From NCBI RefSeq assembly GCF_901933205.1, contig NC_044572.1:75141465-75205464 (forward strand): a DNA stretch of 64,000 nucleotides. Reading direction: 5' to 3'. Under the pieces are notes generated by a model. It saw only the letters and a list, made by a program, of their open reading frames with translations. It was not told the origin of the DNA and did no database searches. This stretch comes from Camarhynchus parvulus. Lineage: Eukaryota; Chordata; Aves; Passeriformes; Thraupidae. Made by a program: the position numbers and the translations under genes. This document shows, one piece after another, positions 12,864 through 27,000 of the stretch (the first letter of the stretch is position 1; each line of letters begins with the position of its first letter).

Positions 12864-12892
12864 TATATATATATATATATGTATATATATAT
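12864..12892. repeat. (TA)n dinucleotide repeat
   Basis: TATATA... with one G interruption, preceded by a short TG run. Ordinary simple repeat. Confidence 0.9.
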
Positions 12893-13522
12893 TCATTCTT
12901 TTAATGCATTCTTACACTGTGAGTCATGGAAAAGAACCACAGTCAATAAGAACAAGCATGCTAGAGGTAGAAGTCAGATTCTGTTGAATTTTGGATTAGT
13001 GCCATAACACCTGTATCAAGTTTTTAACACCATTGGAGCTCCTGTGTCATTTTAGTTCGATTTCACAAGGTGAGTTGTTCTAGGAGTGTACTAATGCAAT
13101 CCATTGTGGAAACTAGCACTGGGCTTAAAAAAATTAATCAAGTTCAGCAGATTTGGCTGGATCCCCAGATACCTAGAAACTAGCATGGTTTACCTTTCTC
13201 ATTAAACATATTTTTTTTAAGAAATAAAATTTGAAGTGATAATCAATCTTCCTTTTCCTGACTAAGGAATCATTACCCTTAAAAAAGCTAAGAAACTGTT
13301 ACAGAATGCTTTTCTAGCAATTGTATGATTCGCTATTAAAAGTCTTGGCACTGTGTAGTTTTTGTATGCAAGCCTCTTATTACCACCATAGTTTATGAAA
13401 ACCAAGCAAACCCAAAACCCAAGAAAGGAGGACTTGATAGAATATGGAATCCTGCTAATTATATATGTGAATGGTTTTAACTTTCTCAGATCAGTAACAA
13501 ATACATATATATACATTTATAT

Positions 13523-13525
<3 letters not shown>

Positions 13526-13556
<31 letters not shown>
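13526..13556. repeat. (AC)n microsatellite, ~15 copies
   Basis: Uninterrupted AC dinucleotides. It is likely length-polymorphic, as such tracts usually are. Confidence 0.95.
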
Positions 13557-13558
<2 letters not shown>

Positions 13559-14994
13559 CACAAGCAAAAGTATTTGCTATATTCAGGCCACAGATCCAAT
13601 TTGCAAGCATTTATATATGCAAAATTAAGATGTCAAAGTCTGGAGATAACTTTAACTGTATTTAGTTCCATGTGAAAATACATAGAAAAATAGATAAACA
13701 GAGAACCAATCAAAAGAAAGTGAAAGCTAAGGTGTTCTGTGAATAAATCAGGCAGAGAACATGCTCATAAAGGTAAGAGTTCTGCCAAAATCTATTAGTG
13801 TTGTCCTGAGTAAAGTTTGAGAGACTCCAAGTTTAAATGGGAAAGTAATTTTGAGCAAGGAGGCACTTTGATTCCTCAGAGGAGTCTGCTTTCAGGGCTT
13901 TCCAGAGTTGTGATGAAAATGAAACTGGACATAATAGATGCTTTTTTTTTGGCTCAATATATGAATTTATTGCATTAAATAGAGAAACATTTGTGTTGGA
14001 TTCACTTGGAGTTTGTATGCATTGGTGCAAAATCCCTGGGCATGCACTGTGAGAAGCAGCTTTGCTCCCAGGGCTGCCTGTGCTCATTAGCACATGTCTG
14101 GGCAGAGACTGACATGTCCTGTCTCTCAGCTGAGTGGATGAACATTGTTATGCCTGTGTGGCTTTTAGCCCTGTGTTGGCACATAGCCATGTAGGAAAGT
14201 GTCCAGAATTAGCACCAAACCATTTAGTCTGTGTCTGATCTTTTTTTTTAGCCTGTGCTTTATCAGTAAGTACAATGTTTACATCTAGATAAGTGCCTTG
14301 TTTCTCATGCACCTCAAACTTTCTTGCTGATTCATCCAGATATGTTTGGTCTACTGTCGTTTCTGGGCTGGGAACAGTAATGACAGGCAGACTGTGGAAT
14401 GGGCAGAGGGAGTCACTTCTGAGGAATGGAGACAGACAAAGACTCCCTCTCTGACAAATGCTACATTAAGTCTGATGAAAAAAATAATGTATTTTCATTA
14501 GGGGTTGACCAGGTAAGGATGTAGAACCCTGTGCAATGGTCTTCTGTTGTACTCAAATGAAGGATCAGGCAAAACTGAATACTACCTAAGATATGGTATG
14601 AAGATAGAAAGACGATAAGATTCTTGCTAAAATGAAAATTTGGACTTGTATTTGCTATTTAAGGGCTAGGATTGATAATAGAACAATAGATGTAAAAATA
14701 TTTCTTCTCTGAGAAGAAATACTTATAATTTGAAATGGCCATTTAAGTAAATCAGAAAAAAACCGTACATTTATTTAATGCATAGGCTCAGCTCCAGCTT
14801 GTTTCAAATCTAGAGATCAAAATTAATAAAAGATAAATTAAATGTATTAGCTAATGGTAAAACATTCTCAGCAGTTTTGGAAGACAGACATGGGTTGCTT
14901 CCTACTGAGGTAAAAAGGGGACTGGGGTAGAGGGTTTTGCTTTTCTTTTTACCTTTTTTATTTTCTGTGACTGCATGCAAGTTTTACATCAGCT

Positions 14995-15780
14995 CTAGGA
15001 TCACAAGAGTGGGTAAGGTTGGAGGAGACCACAGTGGGTCACCTGGTCCAACCTCCCAGCTCAGGCAGGGTCATCCTAGAGCACACTGCACAGGATTACA
15101 TTCAGACAGTTCTGGAATATCTCCAGTGAGGGAGACTCCACAACCCCTCTGGGCAATCTGCTCCAGTGCTTGGTCATGTTCAGGTGGAATTTTTGTGTGT
15201 CTGTTTCTGCCTGTTTCCTCTTGTGCTGGCTCCATCCTGTAGACACCCTTCCTCCAGATACTTATACATATTAATGAGGTCCCCTCTCAGTTGTCTTTCT
15301 CCAGACTAAACAAGTTCATCTCTCTCCCCCTTTCCTGAGATGCCCCAATCCCTGAATCATTTTTGTCACCCTCTGCTGGACCTGCGCAGGAGCTCCATGT
15401 CTTTGTTGCACTGAGGAGCCCAGAACAGGACACAGCACTCCAGATGTGGCCTCACCAGGGCTGAGCAGAGGGGCAGGAACATCTCCCTCGGCCTGCTGGC
15501 AGTGCTCTTCCTAGAGTACCCCAGGATCCCATTGGCCTTCTTGGCTACAAGAGCAGGCTGCTGGCTGATGGACAGCTTGCTGTCAAACAGGACCCCCAGG
15601 TCCCTCTCTGCAGTGCTGCTTTCCAGCCTTCAGATGCTCTAGTCCATGGGCTTAATCCTTCCCAGGTGCCTTTATTTGAGTTTTAGAAGGTTCTTATCTG
15701 CCCATCTCTCCAGCCAGTCAAGGCCCTTCTGAAGGGCTGCAGAGCACTCTGCAGTATTGGCCTCCCCTCCCAGCTTTCAG
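14995..15780 (-). mobile_element. CR1 LINE fragment, reverse orientation
   Basis: The + strand shows the reverse complement of a CR1 3' region. It begins ...aggatcacaagagtgggtaaggttggagg... at the 3' end of the element. It continues through characteristic segments such as ctggtccaacctcccag, gaggtcccctctcagt, gagcccagaacaggacacagcactccag and cattggccttcttggc. It covers the end of the RT ORF and the 3' UTR; the 5' part is missing. Divergence and several indels mark it as an old, inactive copy. Confidence 0.92.
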
Positions 15781-18700
15781 TTTTATTCTTCTCAAGAAAA
15801 AAACAAACCCAAAACCAAAACTGAACACTCTGCTACTGAATAACATTGGGTCATCTCTGCCCATCTACCCTTTCTTGAGAAACAGATGCTATGACAAGTT
15901 TAGGTCTTTAAATAAAAATCAGCATAACATTCATAAATGCATAGGACATCAATAAAATGGTGAACAATGATATATTGATTATTAAATATTATCTATGAAT
16001 AAGAAATTTAAAGCTTTCATGGATCAAATTCCTCACCTGGCTAGATGAATGGCACCATCTGGTGGATCTATCTTTTGGAAAATATTTCCTGGAAAATGAA
16101 GTCATAACTTAGAGGTTGTTCCTCTACTCTCAAAACAGAATATATTGCAAGAAGTGGTAAAAGTTAAATAAGATGCGAAGAAATGTAACAGTTATTAAAA
16201 ACATAATTTTCACCATTGTTCATTTTGGAAAATTACCATTATATTTGGCACAATAAATGCCATATGAGTAATAAAGAGAACAAAAAAATGAGTCAAAAAC
16301 AATTTATTAAGTGTTTACTTGAACTCTCTGTTCATAGCTATGAGCATCTATTAAAGAACCTATTCTATAATTCTGTAAAATAGTTTTCTGAACATGGTAA
16401 TGGAGTACAGGAAATTCAAATAATATATAGATTTGGGGAGTTTTTGGGGGCATACAAATGCCTTCCTTTACACTTTCATTACATTGCAACTCAGTTGGTT
16501 TGAGGATTTCTGCAGTAGTAGTTCTTGCTTTTCAAATACAATGACAGTCACTGGTAAATGCATTTTGTTGGTTACCAGAGCATTGGAAATCTCAGTTATC
16601 CACTCAGTTATTCCCACACAGGCAACACAGGTGACCATTATCCATGGGAATCTTTGAATACAGCATGCGCTGGCACCTTCTGCCCATGGTATTTGCCCTG
16701 CTACATTGCACTACTTGTAACTTTTCAAGTAACTGGATGAACTGGATACACTCCCAGATTTCATTTCTGCCAAAGATTATGCAGTCGGTTGGATCCCCTG
16801 CTCATGCATGACTGTCCATGAGAAGAATATTTCAGAAACATATAATCTTCATTTATAGTGAAGAGGAAAATATTGCAGGTGACTTTTCAAAAAAATTTGC
16901 AGTTATCCTAAATAAACAAATAATACTCAAGTCAATGTAAAATAATAAGTATAACCAAGAAGAGTCTTTGTGTGGCCGCAACCACCATCTGATGTGTGCT
17001 TAAGAGTTTTCAGTGAGAAATTCTTAGAATTACTTAAGGACAGTAATTTTCAGCTGCAAAATTCAATTACCATTGGGAACCCTAGTAGTCCCAAGCATGT
17101 AATAGAAACATATTGAAAGTGACAAAGGAAGATTAATTAGACATTTTTACAAAATGGTCAAAGAGCGCATTCCTTCATTCAGTGTGGTCTTCACATGCCT
17201 ACTGAATTTTAAGAAAATAAGACTGTATTCTGCATTATATTTAGCTGCAATAAAAAAAAAAATGAATGAATGTTTTCTCCACTCTCTTCCTAAACATTTC
17301 TCCTCGATTAGTCTCCATTAATATTAATTACTATTAATTTTCTTTTTGTCTTTAACATTTGATGATCAAAAAAGAAAAATCACAGCAGTAATTTTTCAGA
17401 GTAAGAAAAATGAATAAATTTAGACCCAGAAAATCATAAATGACCTGATACTGCTTAGATTTCTCATTAAGGGGTCCATATTGTTTACTTAGTATTTTTT
17501 TTTCAGTATCTTGACATGAAGCCTGTTGTTGGCAGTAGATACAATGGGGCCAGGAAAAACCTTGTTGTGATACAGTGTGAAATATTTCCTTTACAATACA
17601 TTTCCAGAAAATACAATGTCACATTTATTTATTCCATAGTTGATTAAAAAGATTGAAATATGTCAAAAATAGTTATTTTGAATATAATTTTATTTTATAA
17701 AATAAAATGGAAAAGAATATGAAAACAAGAGAAGTAGGCTGGTTAGTGTTGAAGAATGAAAAATGACTGAATGTGCTGCATCCAGAAGCATAGTTTTGTG
17801 GGAAGGAGGCATTATAAAACAGCTTTTTTTTTTTTTTTTCCCTGTAGAGACAAATATAGGGAAAACAGAAGCTGCCTCAGGAACATTTTATCAAGCTAGA
17901 CCTGGGCAAGGTTCAAGAGTGAAAGACCCAGAGGAGAAAGAAACTGGGGCACGAGGGAGATGGTTGCATAACAGGCACAGTAGGGCACCTGTCAGAAAAA
18001 CTGGGGAGGGTAAGCAAATGTAGTAAGTAACTATGGGAAACTGCAGTTTAGACTGGATGAATTTCCTCTGTGTGGCTCACTAGATGGAGGCTGTGGGAAT
18101 GGGAATAGGAATATGGCTGGAAATTGCAAAAGGTATGGGTTTTCTCAGCAGCCAAGGAGAAGAGCTACAGTCAGTCCAGGAAGCACATTGCTGTTCTCTA
18201 ACGAAATATTAGCTCTAGCAGCTCAGTGGATGACTTGGTATTTTTATTGATTTTGCTTTTTGATGGTAACTATGAGTAGAAATCTTAATAAATTTGAGAG
18301 GAAAATTGAGAACTTACTGCTTTCAGATGCTGGAAGTTGGAGCACCTCAAGGTGCTTTTGCAGATAACTGTGCTCCATATCATCTAAAGGGTTCCAGAGT
18401 TGTAGAAAAATTAAGGAACAAAACTGACCAACCAACCAAACTAAACAAAACAAAAAGCCCCAACAAAACCAAACTACACCAAACAACAAAAAAAAAAAAA
18501 CAAAACAAAAACCAAGAAAACCACAAAAAACCCACAAACAAACAAACAAAAAGTTATTCTGCTGCAGGAATAGGAGATTATTCAACTGGACTGCAGTATC
18601 ATTATTTTATTTGCTGTAGATCTTTAGCAGTTAATAAACCAAAAATGAATGCTAAAGACAACTGCTGTCTTATGCCTGAGGCTTGCTACTAATTTTATCC

Positions 18701-21700
18701 CTGTTGAATAATTTGGATCTCATTTCAGGGATCAGTTAAGTTGACAAATGTGATTGTGGCTCTTGGGGAAGAAAATTATGTCAAAAATGTTTATATTTGG
18801 GAAATAAATGATAATTTATTAAAAGCTGGGGGGTTTTGTCTCCTCTAACATCTGTAACACATACGTTGAAGTACATTTCTAAAAACTTCTAAAATTTTTT
18901 TGTAAATTAGGTTTCAAGTGAATTAGGTAAAAGTATCAAATGAATTAGGTAAAAGAACCTTGGCTGCCATGTTTTTGTAAGTGTTAAAATCTTCAAAATT
19001 ATCTAGTAAGTTAGAGAAATGTAAAGAAACAAGATTATAAATTATTTGGAATCTAAACACCCTTTTTTTGGAAGATGTTAATGTCTCTTTGCAAGGGGGA
19101 GAAAAATATTTTGGATTTCTTATATTTATCTGAGATAGGTGACACAGGGTTTTGTATTTTAAGAGTTCCTACAGAGTTCAATCACATATTGTGGATACAG
19201 AATGCATTCTCAGTTAGTGATTTGAAGAAAGGAATGCTTGAAGACTCATTCAGGCAATGCTTTGAGTCAGTATTTCCAACAGAAAGGCTGCTCAACCAAC
19301 TGATAGCTCACAAAGTCAATTATGAAAATTTAATTTCCCTCCATTTTCTCTGGATAATTATCAACCTGATGGGAAACATCTGGTTTGATATAGACTGATA
19401 GAGCTAGATAGATTTTGAATTTCAAAACACCAGGAGTATCTGAACATGTGGTCCTTTGCTATCTAATGTAAGGACAAGTTTGTTGTTAATTTTAGAATGA
19501 ATAGGATCTCAGCTTTCCCAAACAGGAAGAATGAGAAGTGCCACATAAAATGAGCTGAAATAGTCTTAATTGGCTAAAAGATCAGGATAATAATTACACT
19601 TTGCCAGAAGATACACTTTTTGACTAGCTTTGAGAACAGTTTCTTTTGTCATCCATTAAACAAGAACTGTTGTGAGGGGAGGTCTGGACTTACCTCTGGC
19701 ACACAGGGAAAAGTGGAACGCACACGAATAGAACCTTTAATGTCACCAGGACCACTGTCTGGCTCTTCATCTGATCTGGCACCATTCCAGTTAGAAGCTT
19801 TGCAGCCACAACCCACGCAGCCAGTATAACACAGACTATCCCACGAGGGTTCAGGCTTATTTTTAGATAACATATGAATTAAAATTTAATTGGTAAATGG
19901 ACACTGCCCATATTTTGGGATGGGCAGCTACACTAACTTTTAGAGTATTGAGATTGAGTCTCAAGTGCCTGAAATTAAACAGTAAAACTTCAGTACCCAC
20001 AATTAGGACACATTGATGAAAACAATATTAATTTTAAAAATAGAGCAATCTTAGAGTTATTGTCTTTGCCAAATAGAGGAGGAGGGGGTTTTGTCCCCTA
20101 CTTCAAACCTTCTTCTTTTCCATATTCTCCATCATATTTCTTGCTGCAACATTTCCTTGAATCTCTCTTAGGAGGTTAAAACCGAGTCAAAAAAGGCAAG
20201 AATGTTACTGAAGTCAATTTTGTGTCAGTGAAGAGTTCACTCATTGAAAAGCTCAATTCAAGATGTCTTGAATCTGTTTGCCTGTTAGCCAATTATGCAT
20301 ACATAAAAATGTGTCAGGGAAAATTTTTAATGCAGTACTCCATTTTATGTAGAAGACTCAATTTATTTTTTTTTTCTCTACCAGCAGTGGTCTTATTACA
20401 CCTATCATAGATAAATGTATGTCTTTCAACCTCACTTGATAATATTGTTTCATGTTTCCGAAAACACAGGTTTTCATTGATCAGGAGTGCTCATACAGAA
20501 GAAACTGAGATAGAACAAAATGAAAGAAAGAGTAACATTGCATGAGTCAGGAAGCTGTTTTAGAAAACAGGTGTATACCCTTGCGAATGATTAAATAAAA
20601 CATAAAAGTTTATAAGCAGTTGCACGTACAAAATTTTCCAGAAAGATGGGCAGTACAAATTTGAACTTCCGCAGGCAAAAAAATAATCTGAACTGAGAAC
20701 TTCCACCGCATACCCGAGTGTCTTCCACCCCTAATGCAACCCTGGAAACAAAAGCTTTTTTGCTCTTGCCTGTTTACCATGCTCAGAACTGAAATGCTTT
20801 TTGTGTACTGACAAGCTTTATGCTAACTTAAACTCACATTTTTGCTTCAGGTTTTTTGTTTGTTGCAAAAGCCACATTGTCTTTCAGTTTTTAACAAATT
20901 GACCAAAAAGAATACTAGATATTTGCATAGCCACAGGTTGCAAGATGCTTTCTTCTATCATAACATATCTTCTCTCATAAAATATTGTTCAAAATAAGCA
21001 ATATTGTAATTCCATCAGCTCTTGAGAGCGTCATTTGACTGCTTCTTGACCGTAGTACATAATACTTTCAAAGATATGAATTTAAGGGATTTGAAAAATA
21101 GGATGTGCTGCTTCATGTCTTACTTTGGGATGGTGTTGTATTCTGCATAATGCTACATTTCCAAATTATGTATATTATTATATCATGATCAATGATGCAA
21201 CAGAAGACATCTCTATTACCATCCCACTACAGAGCACCAGACCTCACTGCACATTAAATTGTCTTAGAACAGTATATACCACTGAGGGTCTGAAGGTTCC
21301 TGTTTTCATTTTAATATGGAGAACCTAAGAAACAGTAAGATATTTTGTTGAGTAACAGTCTGGTATTAAATTAAGAACAGGACCAGATCTCTGTTACCAT
21401 CTTCTGCTTCAGTCTTTCCTCATGCTGAGAAAAACTCTGCATGCAGTATCCTGAAATTGAGTTGCGCTTAGTAAGGCAGAAAAAAAGGAAAAGCATGTTT
21501 CTGTGACCTTTTGGCAAAGAACATCTTCCCAGTTGTACCTGGGAAGTGCATTCCTCCGATGAAACGCTGACATCTGCTTTGGCTCAGTGGACTTTTCCTA
21601 ACAAAACTGGATGTAAATCCCTACTCTGGCAGCACATAGTCCAGAAATTTGCCTGCTGAGAAGGATGCTTGAGGTTTTGTTTACTAGGACTGTATTATCA

Positions 21701-23975
21701 AAGCATTATATTGATTCAAATAACGAAGTAAATGCAACATTTGTTTTAATGTTCAGATCAACAAAAAATCAGACTGGTACACTAGAAGGTTTTAAAATGA
21801 TTTTATGAAAAATATCAAAACCTAATGCAAGCACATGAAAAGGAGGGAGTTGTCACACTAATATGAAATAGTTGAGACAGGAGAGGCGTGCTCAGTTTTA
21901 AGTGTGTATATTTTAAACTTCCATATGTGTAATATGACCTTGGGGTTTGAATTCTTTCTCTCTCCAAATCATGAAAATGTTCTCTTTTCAGTGCCGTGAA
22001 ATTGGCCAAATATGTGTAGTTGTACTATGATAGCATTTTATACCTTCAGGTAAAACTTTATAGATTTTTTGCTAATTAAATTGCAACTGTTCCTGATGTG
22101 AAATAATGATGATACTTATGTAATGCTATAGTATCTAAAGGCTCTGAAAAGAATGTGATGTCATACTAGGCAGCAGCATGATGCAATAGAAACAGACCTG
22201 TGTGATGGAACGGTGTGTGATGAGAATTTGGCATCCAGAGTGTTTGGAACCCTCATGGTTTCAAATAAGCTCTTATCCCTAATAACTACTTATTAACAGT
22301 ATCATTGCACGAAGTGCAGACCTACCTTCCATCTTAGCCTTAACCCAAAATCATCCAGTTCACACACTGAAAGAGTGTACTGAGGGCAAGGGAAAGACCT
22401 GCTTCAATAGTGCTCTCCTGAACCAAATTAAAGCACTTCTCTCATAGCCATAGGAACAAGGATACAACAGTTCTCTGAAGGGAGGGAAGTCTGTTTATGC
22501 GGTACAAGTCATCAAAAAGCTAGGGCAGAAGGAATCTCAGGTTCACTTAATGCATTTCCTTGAGGATCACCACATATATGTCGTTCCTAATGCATGTCTG
22601 ATCTGCTCCTGAGAACTTCTAAAGATAGTGATGCTACAATCCCTCTAGTGAAAGAACAAAGGGGAATTAATTATGTGCTTACCATTAACATGAGGGATCT
22701 ATTTAAAGTCTGTCCACTTGTAACCTTAATGCCTGCATGATTTTCTGTTGCCAGTTGTTTGTTCCCCCTCTCTCTCTAGAGTCTCTGCTGCAAGGATGGT
22801 TCAGCTGCATGTTCAAAGTCCACCAACTGCTGTGGATTATTAAGGAAATATGAAGCTGACCTGAATTTGTACCTTTATAAGTCACTGGGTCATTCCTACA
22901 GCAGGGATGGGATTTCTGAGAGGGAACTCAAAGCTCAGATGAGGAGTCACTACAGTCAGCTCTGTTCAAGTTCTCTCTATTCATCCATCACCAACCTCTG
23001 ACTCCCTTCAGTTCCTTGTACTGTTCTTGTAGCAAAGGAAATTAGATCATTAGCTTTGTTTAAGAAATAATTTGTCCAGTTCTTGTGGTGAAAGGTAAGA
23101 GGTACTTGAAAATGGTATGTTTCATGATGTAAATTGGTCATGGGTAGGAATCAGACCAGGAGTTACACAGTGGCTTATTATCCTGAGTATTTTCAGATGC
23201 TGAATTTCTTCCCCCCTCCTTTTTTTTTCCTAAATACCATTTTTGATGGAGGATGTGCCTGATGTCACCTAAAGTAACAATCCCTCTTTTGCCATTTCTC
23301 TTATTCTTGCAAAGGACTTTGCATGAGGGGAACCTCTTGTCATGCCTGAGGATATCCATGTTGTTCCATGTTCTGAAGCCCCTGTAGTCATACCCCCATG
23401 GTGGGTATGTGGGGTTACTGTCTCTTCTCACCACAGAAGGTTAGTGTAGTTGGATATTGATGTAGAGAGCTGCATAGAATAGTATTGACATTATGAATTA
23501 AGTCACCGAATGGATCAGATTACATTTTAAATTTTAATGCAAATGTATAGGGTAAAATTCTGTGAATTCTTCAGTACTTTGATCTTCAAGTAGCAGGAGA
23601 GTCTTCAAAGCAATATTCTGATTAAATAATCAAAGTCAGCAACTTTCACAGAGAATCTCATTGCATACTCAGTTGTGTAGAAGTCACTGATGTATTCTGA
23701 AGTTCTTTTTGCTTGTTATCATGACTCTGCCTAATCTAAGATTGCCCTCGGCATATTTGTAGATTTTGAGTAGGGAAAAAGTGGTGAATACAAAAAAAAA
23801 AAAAAAATGTTCATGAAGATGGCTCTGCATCCTTCCTGAGAGATTTAATAACAACATTTTAAGTAGATAGGAAGAAATGTGATACAGGCAATGCAAACTT
23901 TAGAAGTGCTCAATCATCAACATCTCCAAATGTCTTTTCCTTGAAATGTTACCACATAAGTTTGTAATTCTGTTA
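15781..23975. other. Intronic sequence, no gene recognised
   Basis: AT-rich DNA without a recognisable exon or large repeat. Simple-sequence landmarks are a poly(T) run near 17824-17840, a 22-bp AT-only perfect palindrome at 17687-17708 and an A/C-rich tract at 18421-18552. A slightly GC-richer zone at about 22300-23450 was examined on both strands and not identified. Confidence 0.55.
18421..18552. repeat. A/C-rich low-complexity tract
   Basis: About 130 bp composed almost only of A and C on the + strand (caaaac, aaccaaacc and caaa units), with scattered T and G. It is the strand complement of the G/T tracts found later in the window. Confidence 0.8.
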
Positions 23976-24028
23976 CCTAACCCTAACCCTAACCCTAACC
24001 CTAACCCTAACCCTAACCCTAACCCTAA
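23976..24028. repeat. Interstitial telomeric repeat (CCCTAA)8+
   Basis: CCTAA followed by eight perfect CCCTAA hexamers (23981-24028), the vertebrate telomeric unit, embedded in ordinary AT-rich intronic sequence on both sides. There are no degenerate units. Short internal telomeric blocks of this type are usually explained by telomerase action at a repaired double-strand break. Confidence 0.97.
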
Positions 24029-27000
24029 GTGCATGACTCTATAACTGGGGAAATGGCCTTGATAAACTTCTTTATTTCTTTCAAAATTTAAAAGATTTTT
24101 TCACAAAATGCTGGTGTAGAAATCAACTTTGCTTAGCTAAAGGTACTTGGGTGAACATAGAATTTAATTATTTCTAAACAGGTCCAATATATGGTAAAAA
24201 TATTGAAACAACCCAGCCTCCATATAGCATTAGAACATTTACTGAGATTCAAAACAAGGTCTCTTTAGCTGACATTCACTGTGAATGACATTTATTTCAC
24301 AGTAATTTTTTTTTTTGTATCCCCTGTAAAGCCCAAGTTTTCTTATTACTGCATTCTGAATTAATCATTTGACATTTGAAGAACTGATGTGTGAAACTCC
24401 AGCTCATGAAAACTTTAAATCATAAAATAGTGGAAGTAACACTGTGACTTGCTTTCTCCTGATTTCTTTATGTGATGGCCACTATTTTCGGCATGCCTTA
24501 TTTTGGGGGCAAGAGGGCTTGAAGGCTGTCAGGAGGAGTGTCACAATTTTAAGTTCTTTGTCACACGTTAAGAATCTCCAGGAGCTCTGCCATGAGAAAA
24601 GTGAATGCTTAAAAATTCTTTATCTAATACTTTTTTATCTGGCATGATACGAATCTATGTTGTTGAAAGGGTATGCAGCTGATATTAACAATTCCTGTCC
24701 AGGTAAATATCATAACAACCAGCAGGGTGCATCAGCTTGGATCACTTCCATCAGTGTATTAATTTCTTTGCTCAAATTGAACTTAATAGTTAGTATTTTC
24801 TTTGAACATTTATGTCTGAAAAAATATTTTAATCACACAGAAACAACTTTACAGATTAATAAATGAATAGGAAATCTTTGTGCTGTTATTCTAGGGTTGA
24901 CTGATTTTTCTTAAAGCCTTTGAGATAGTGCATTGAGTAAGGCTAAAATTAATTATTTTCCACTTCCATTGAAGAGGTTATTTCCCACAACATTTCTGAT
25001 TTCCAATGGCGCTTTTGGAAAAGTTGTCTGGTTGAGACATAGCATTTGATATCATAAAGGTTCTATTACAACTTAAAACTCGCTCTCTGAAAAACATAAA
25101 CTAAGGCAGCAAAACCATGCTTTTATCACCACAGAAACATCTACAGTGGGAGATTTGCCATCACAGCTACCATGATTAGAGAGTGTACTGGTTATTTTTA
25201 TCTCATCTACCCTAGCCATAAAGGTATACTGGCACTGGCACACCTAAGTCCCTGTTGAGTCATAGCCTGAAAACTAATCAAGTTGTCAAGATGATAAAAG
25301 CAGAAGTCAAAGCTAATTTTTTCTATTTGCTAAATTTCATATATATGAAATTTAGTGAAGAACTAAGAATTTCTGTCATGTTGGTAAGAGGAAAATAATC
25401 TTGAAAACAGAAAGGAAAAATACACTCTCCAGAGGTGTATTTCTCAAACAGATAGATATTAAACTTAGTATTTGCAAATTGGTTCCTCTGCCATTCTTCT
25501 TATGCATAATTTCCAGCAGTTACTTTACAGGCCACTCCTTTATGAGCATATTTGGTTTAGACTATTAGTTGCTATTGCAAGCTCCTAATTTTCTTCAGAA
25601 GTGTAACCTCTGTAAACATTATCGCAGCCTCGAGACTGTGTAAGCCATGGAATGTCTTTATAAATAAATGAATAGACTAAATTAATAAAAATAAATAAAT
25701 AAATAAAAATCATTGAATAACAGACATTATTAGCTTAGCCACACTGATTTGCTTAACTCTGGCTGACCCCAACAGATGATGGTACCACAGGAAAAAAAAA
25801 TATGGTGAAACAAAATAATTGCTTCACTGACTTCTAAGCTAAACAATTAGCTACAACTACCATAGCAGGTTTCCCCTGTTTTCCCTCATCATCCATGAGG
25901 GAGACAGGGATGACCAGCAGGGGAAAAAAAAAAGCCAGGTTCCATAATCCCTGGATTGTAGCCAATATAAGTTAAATGTTATTCTAGACATACAAGAAAT
26001 ATGCTTGATTGTGCACTAAATGCTGAGATTTGCAGCAGCTGCTTTTAGCTACCAGCATAGCAAAACTATTAGCAAAAGGCTGCCATTCTTCATCAATTAC
26101 AAAAGGGAATGGCAGTATTGCTTTTGTGGCCATGGCTACTTCTGACAGCTGAGAGAAATATATATGTTCAGGCTGATGTCTGGAACGCAAAACAGAAATA
26201 AAGTGTGCTTCCCTGATTGTGTCTAGTGTTCAAAATATTGATGGAGCCAGCAAGCTTGTGTTATTATCGCGGCTGCACAGTCATGAATACATAAACTGGA
26301 AACTGACTTTTCCAAGTAAAATATGTCTTCTTCACATTACTTTTGTGGGAGTCAGTGTCCAGAGTATATATTCAAAACTTATTACTGGTAATTTTTCTAT
26401 AGGAGATAAGCCCCAAAAGGGCAATGTCAGCATCTCTTTTTACAAATGCCCGTGTCTTCTGAGCACTGGAGTTTTGCTGAAACTACTGGTGGCAGGTCAG
26501 GGGAATATTTATTGAGACATGGAATCTCCTGATCTGAATTGCAATGTAGTGCTGCAGTGAGCCATAAATTCGCTTCTTTTTTTTCTTAAACTTAAAAAAA
26601 ACCCAAGCCCACAACTCTGAAATCTGTTAAATAGGTTTTTGCTTGAATTCTGATAAGAAGATGGATGTTGTTTGGGTTGCCATGATGCTATTTTTGGAAT
26701 TGTTTAGAAATAATATTGCACAGAGTAGTTAGTTTCTATGCCAGCAGCTGTGCTCTTCCTTCACCCTTCCCATAAAAAAAATATTTTCACAATCATCTAA
26801 TTTCTTTCAAAAGTACTACATAATGCATGTGGAAGGGGAGAGGTTGTGCAGCAAGAAGATGACAGTTCTTTTGACTGTACAAGGAAATCATGTATTTAGT
26901 CACCATGAAGTAGATGAAACTGCCTTTGGTACTCCATTACAAAAAGTAATTCCATAAAAATTCACATACAGTGTCACATATTCATTTCCTACTAACAAAA

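Larger units (their letters stand above)
11953..14994. other. Intronic sequence with simple repeats
   Basis: No gene recognised. Holds an AT dinucleotide run (about 12864-12892) and a CA dinucleotide run (13526-13556). The short frames across these are repeat artefacts. Confidence 0.55.

Noticed and set aside
18244..18692. 113-codon minus and 132-codon plus frames over the A/C tract
   Set aside because: Low-complexity Lys/Asn/Thr or Phe/Trp/Gly-rich translations of a simple-sequence region.
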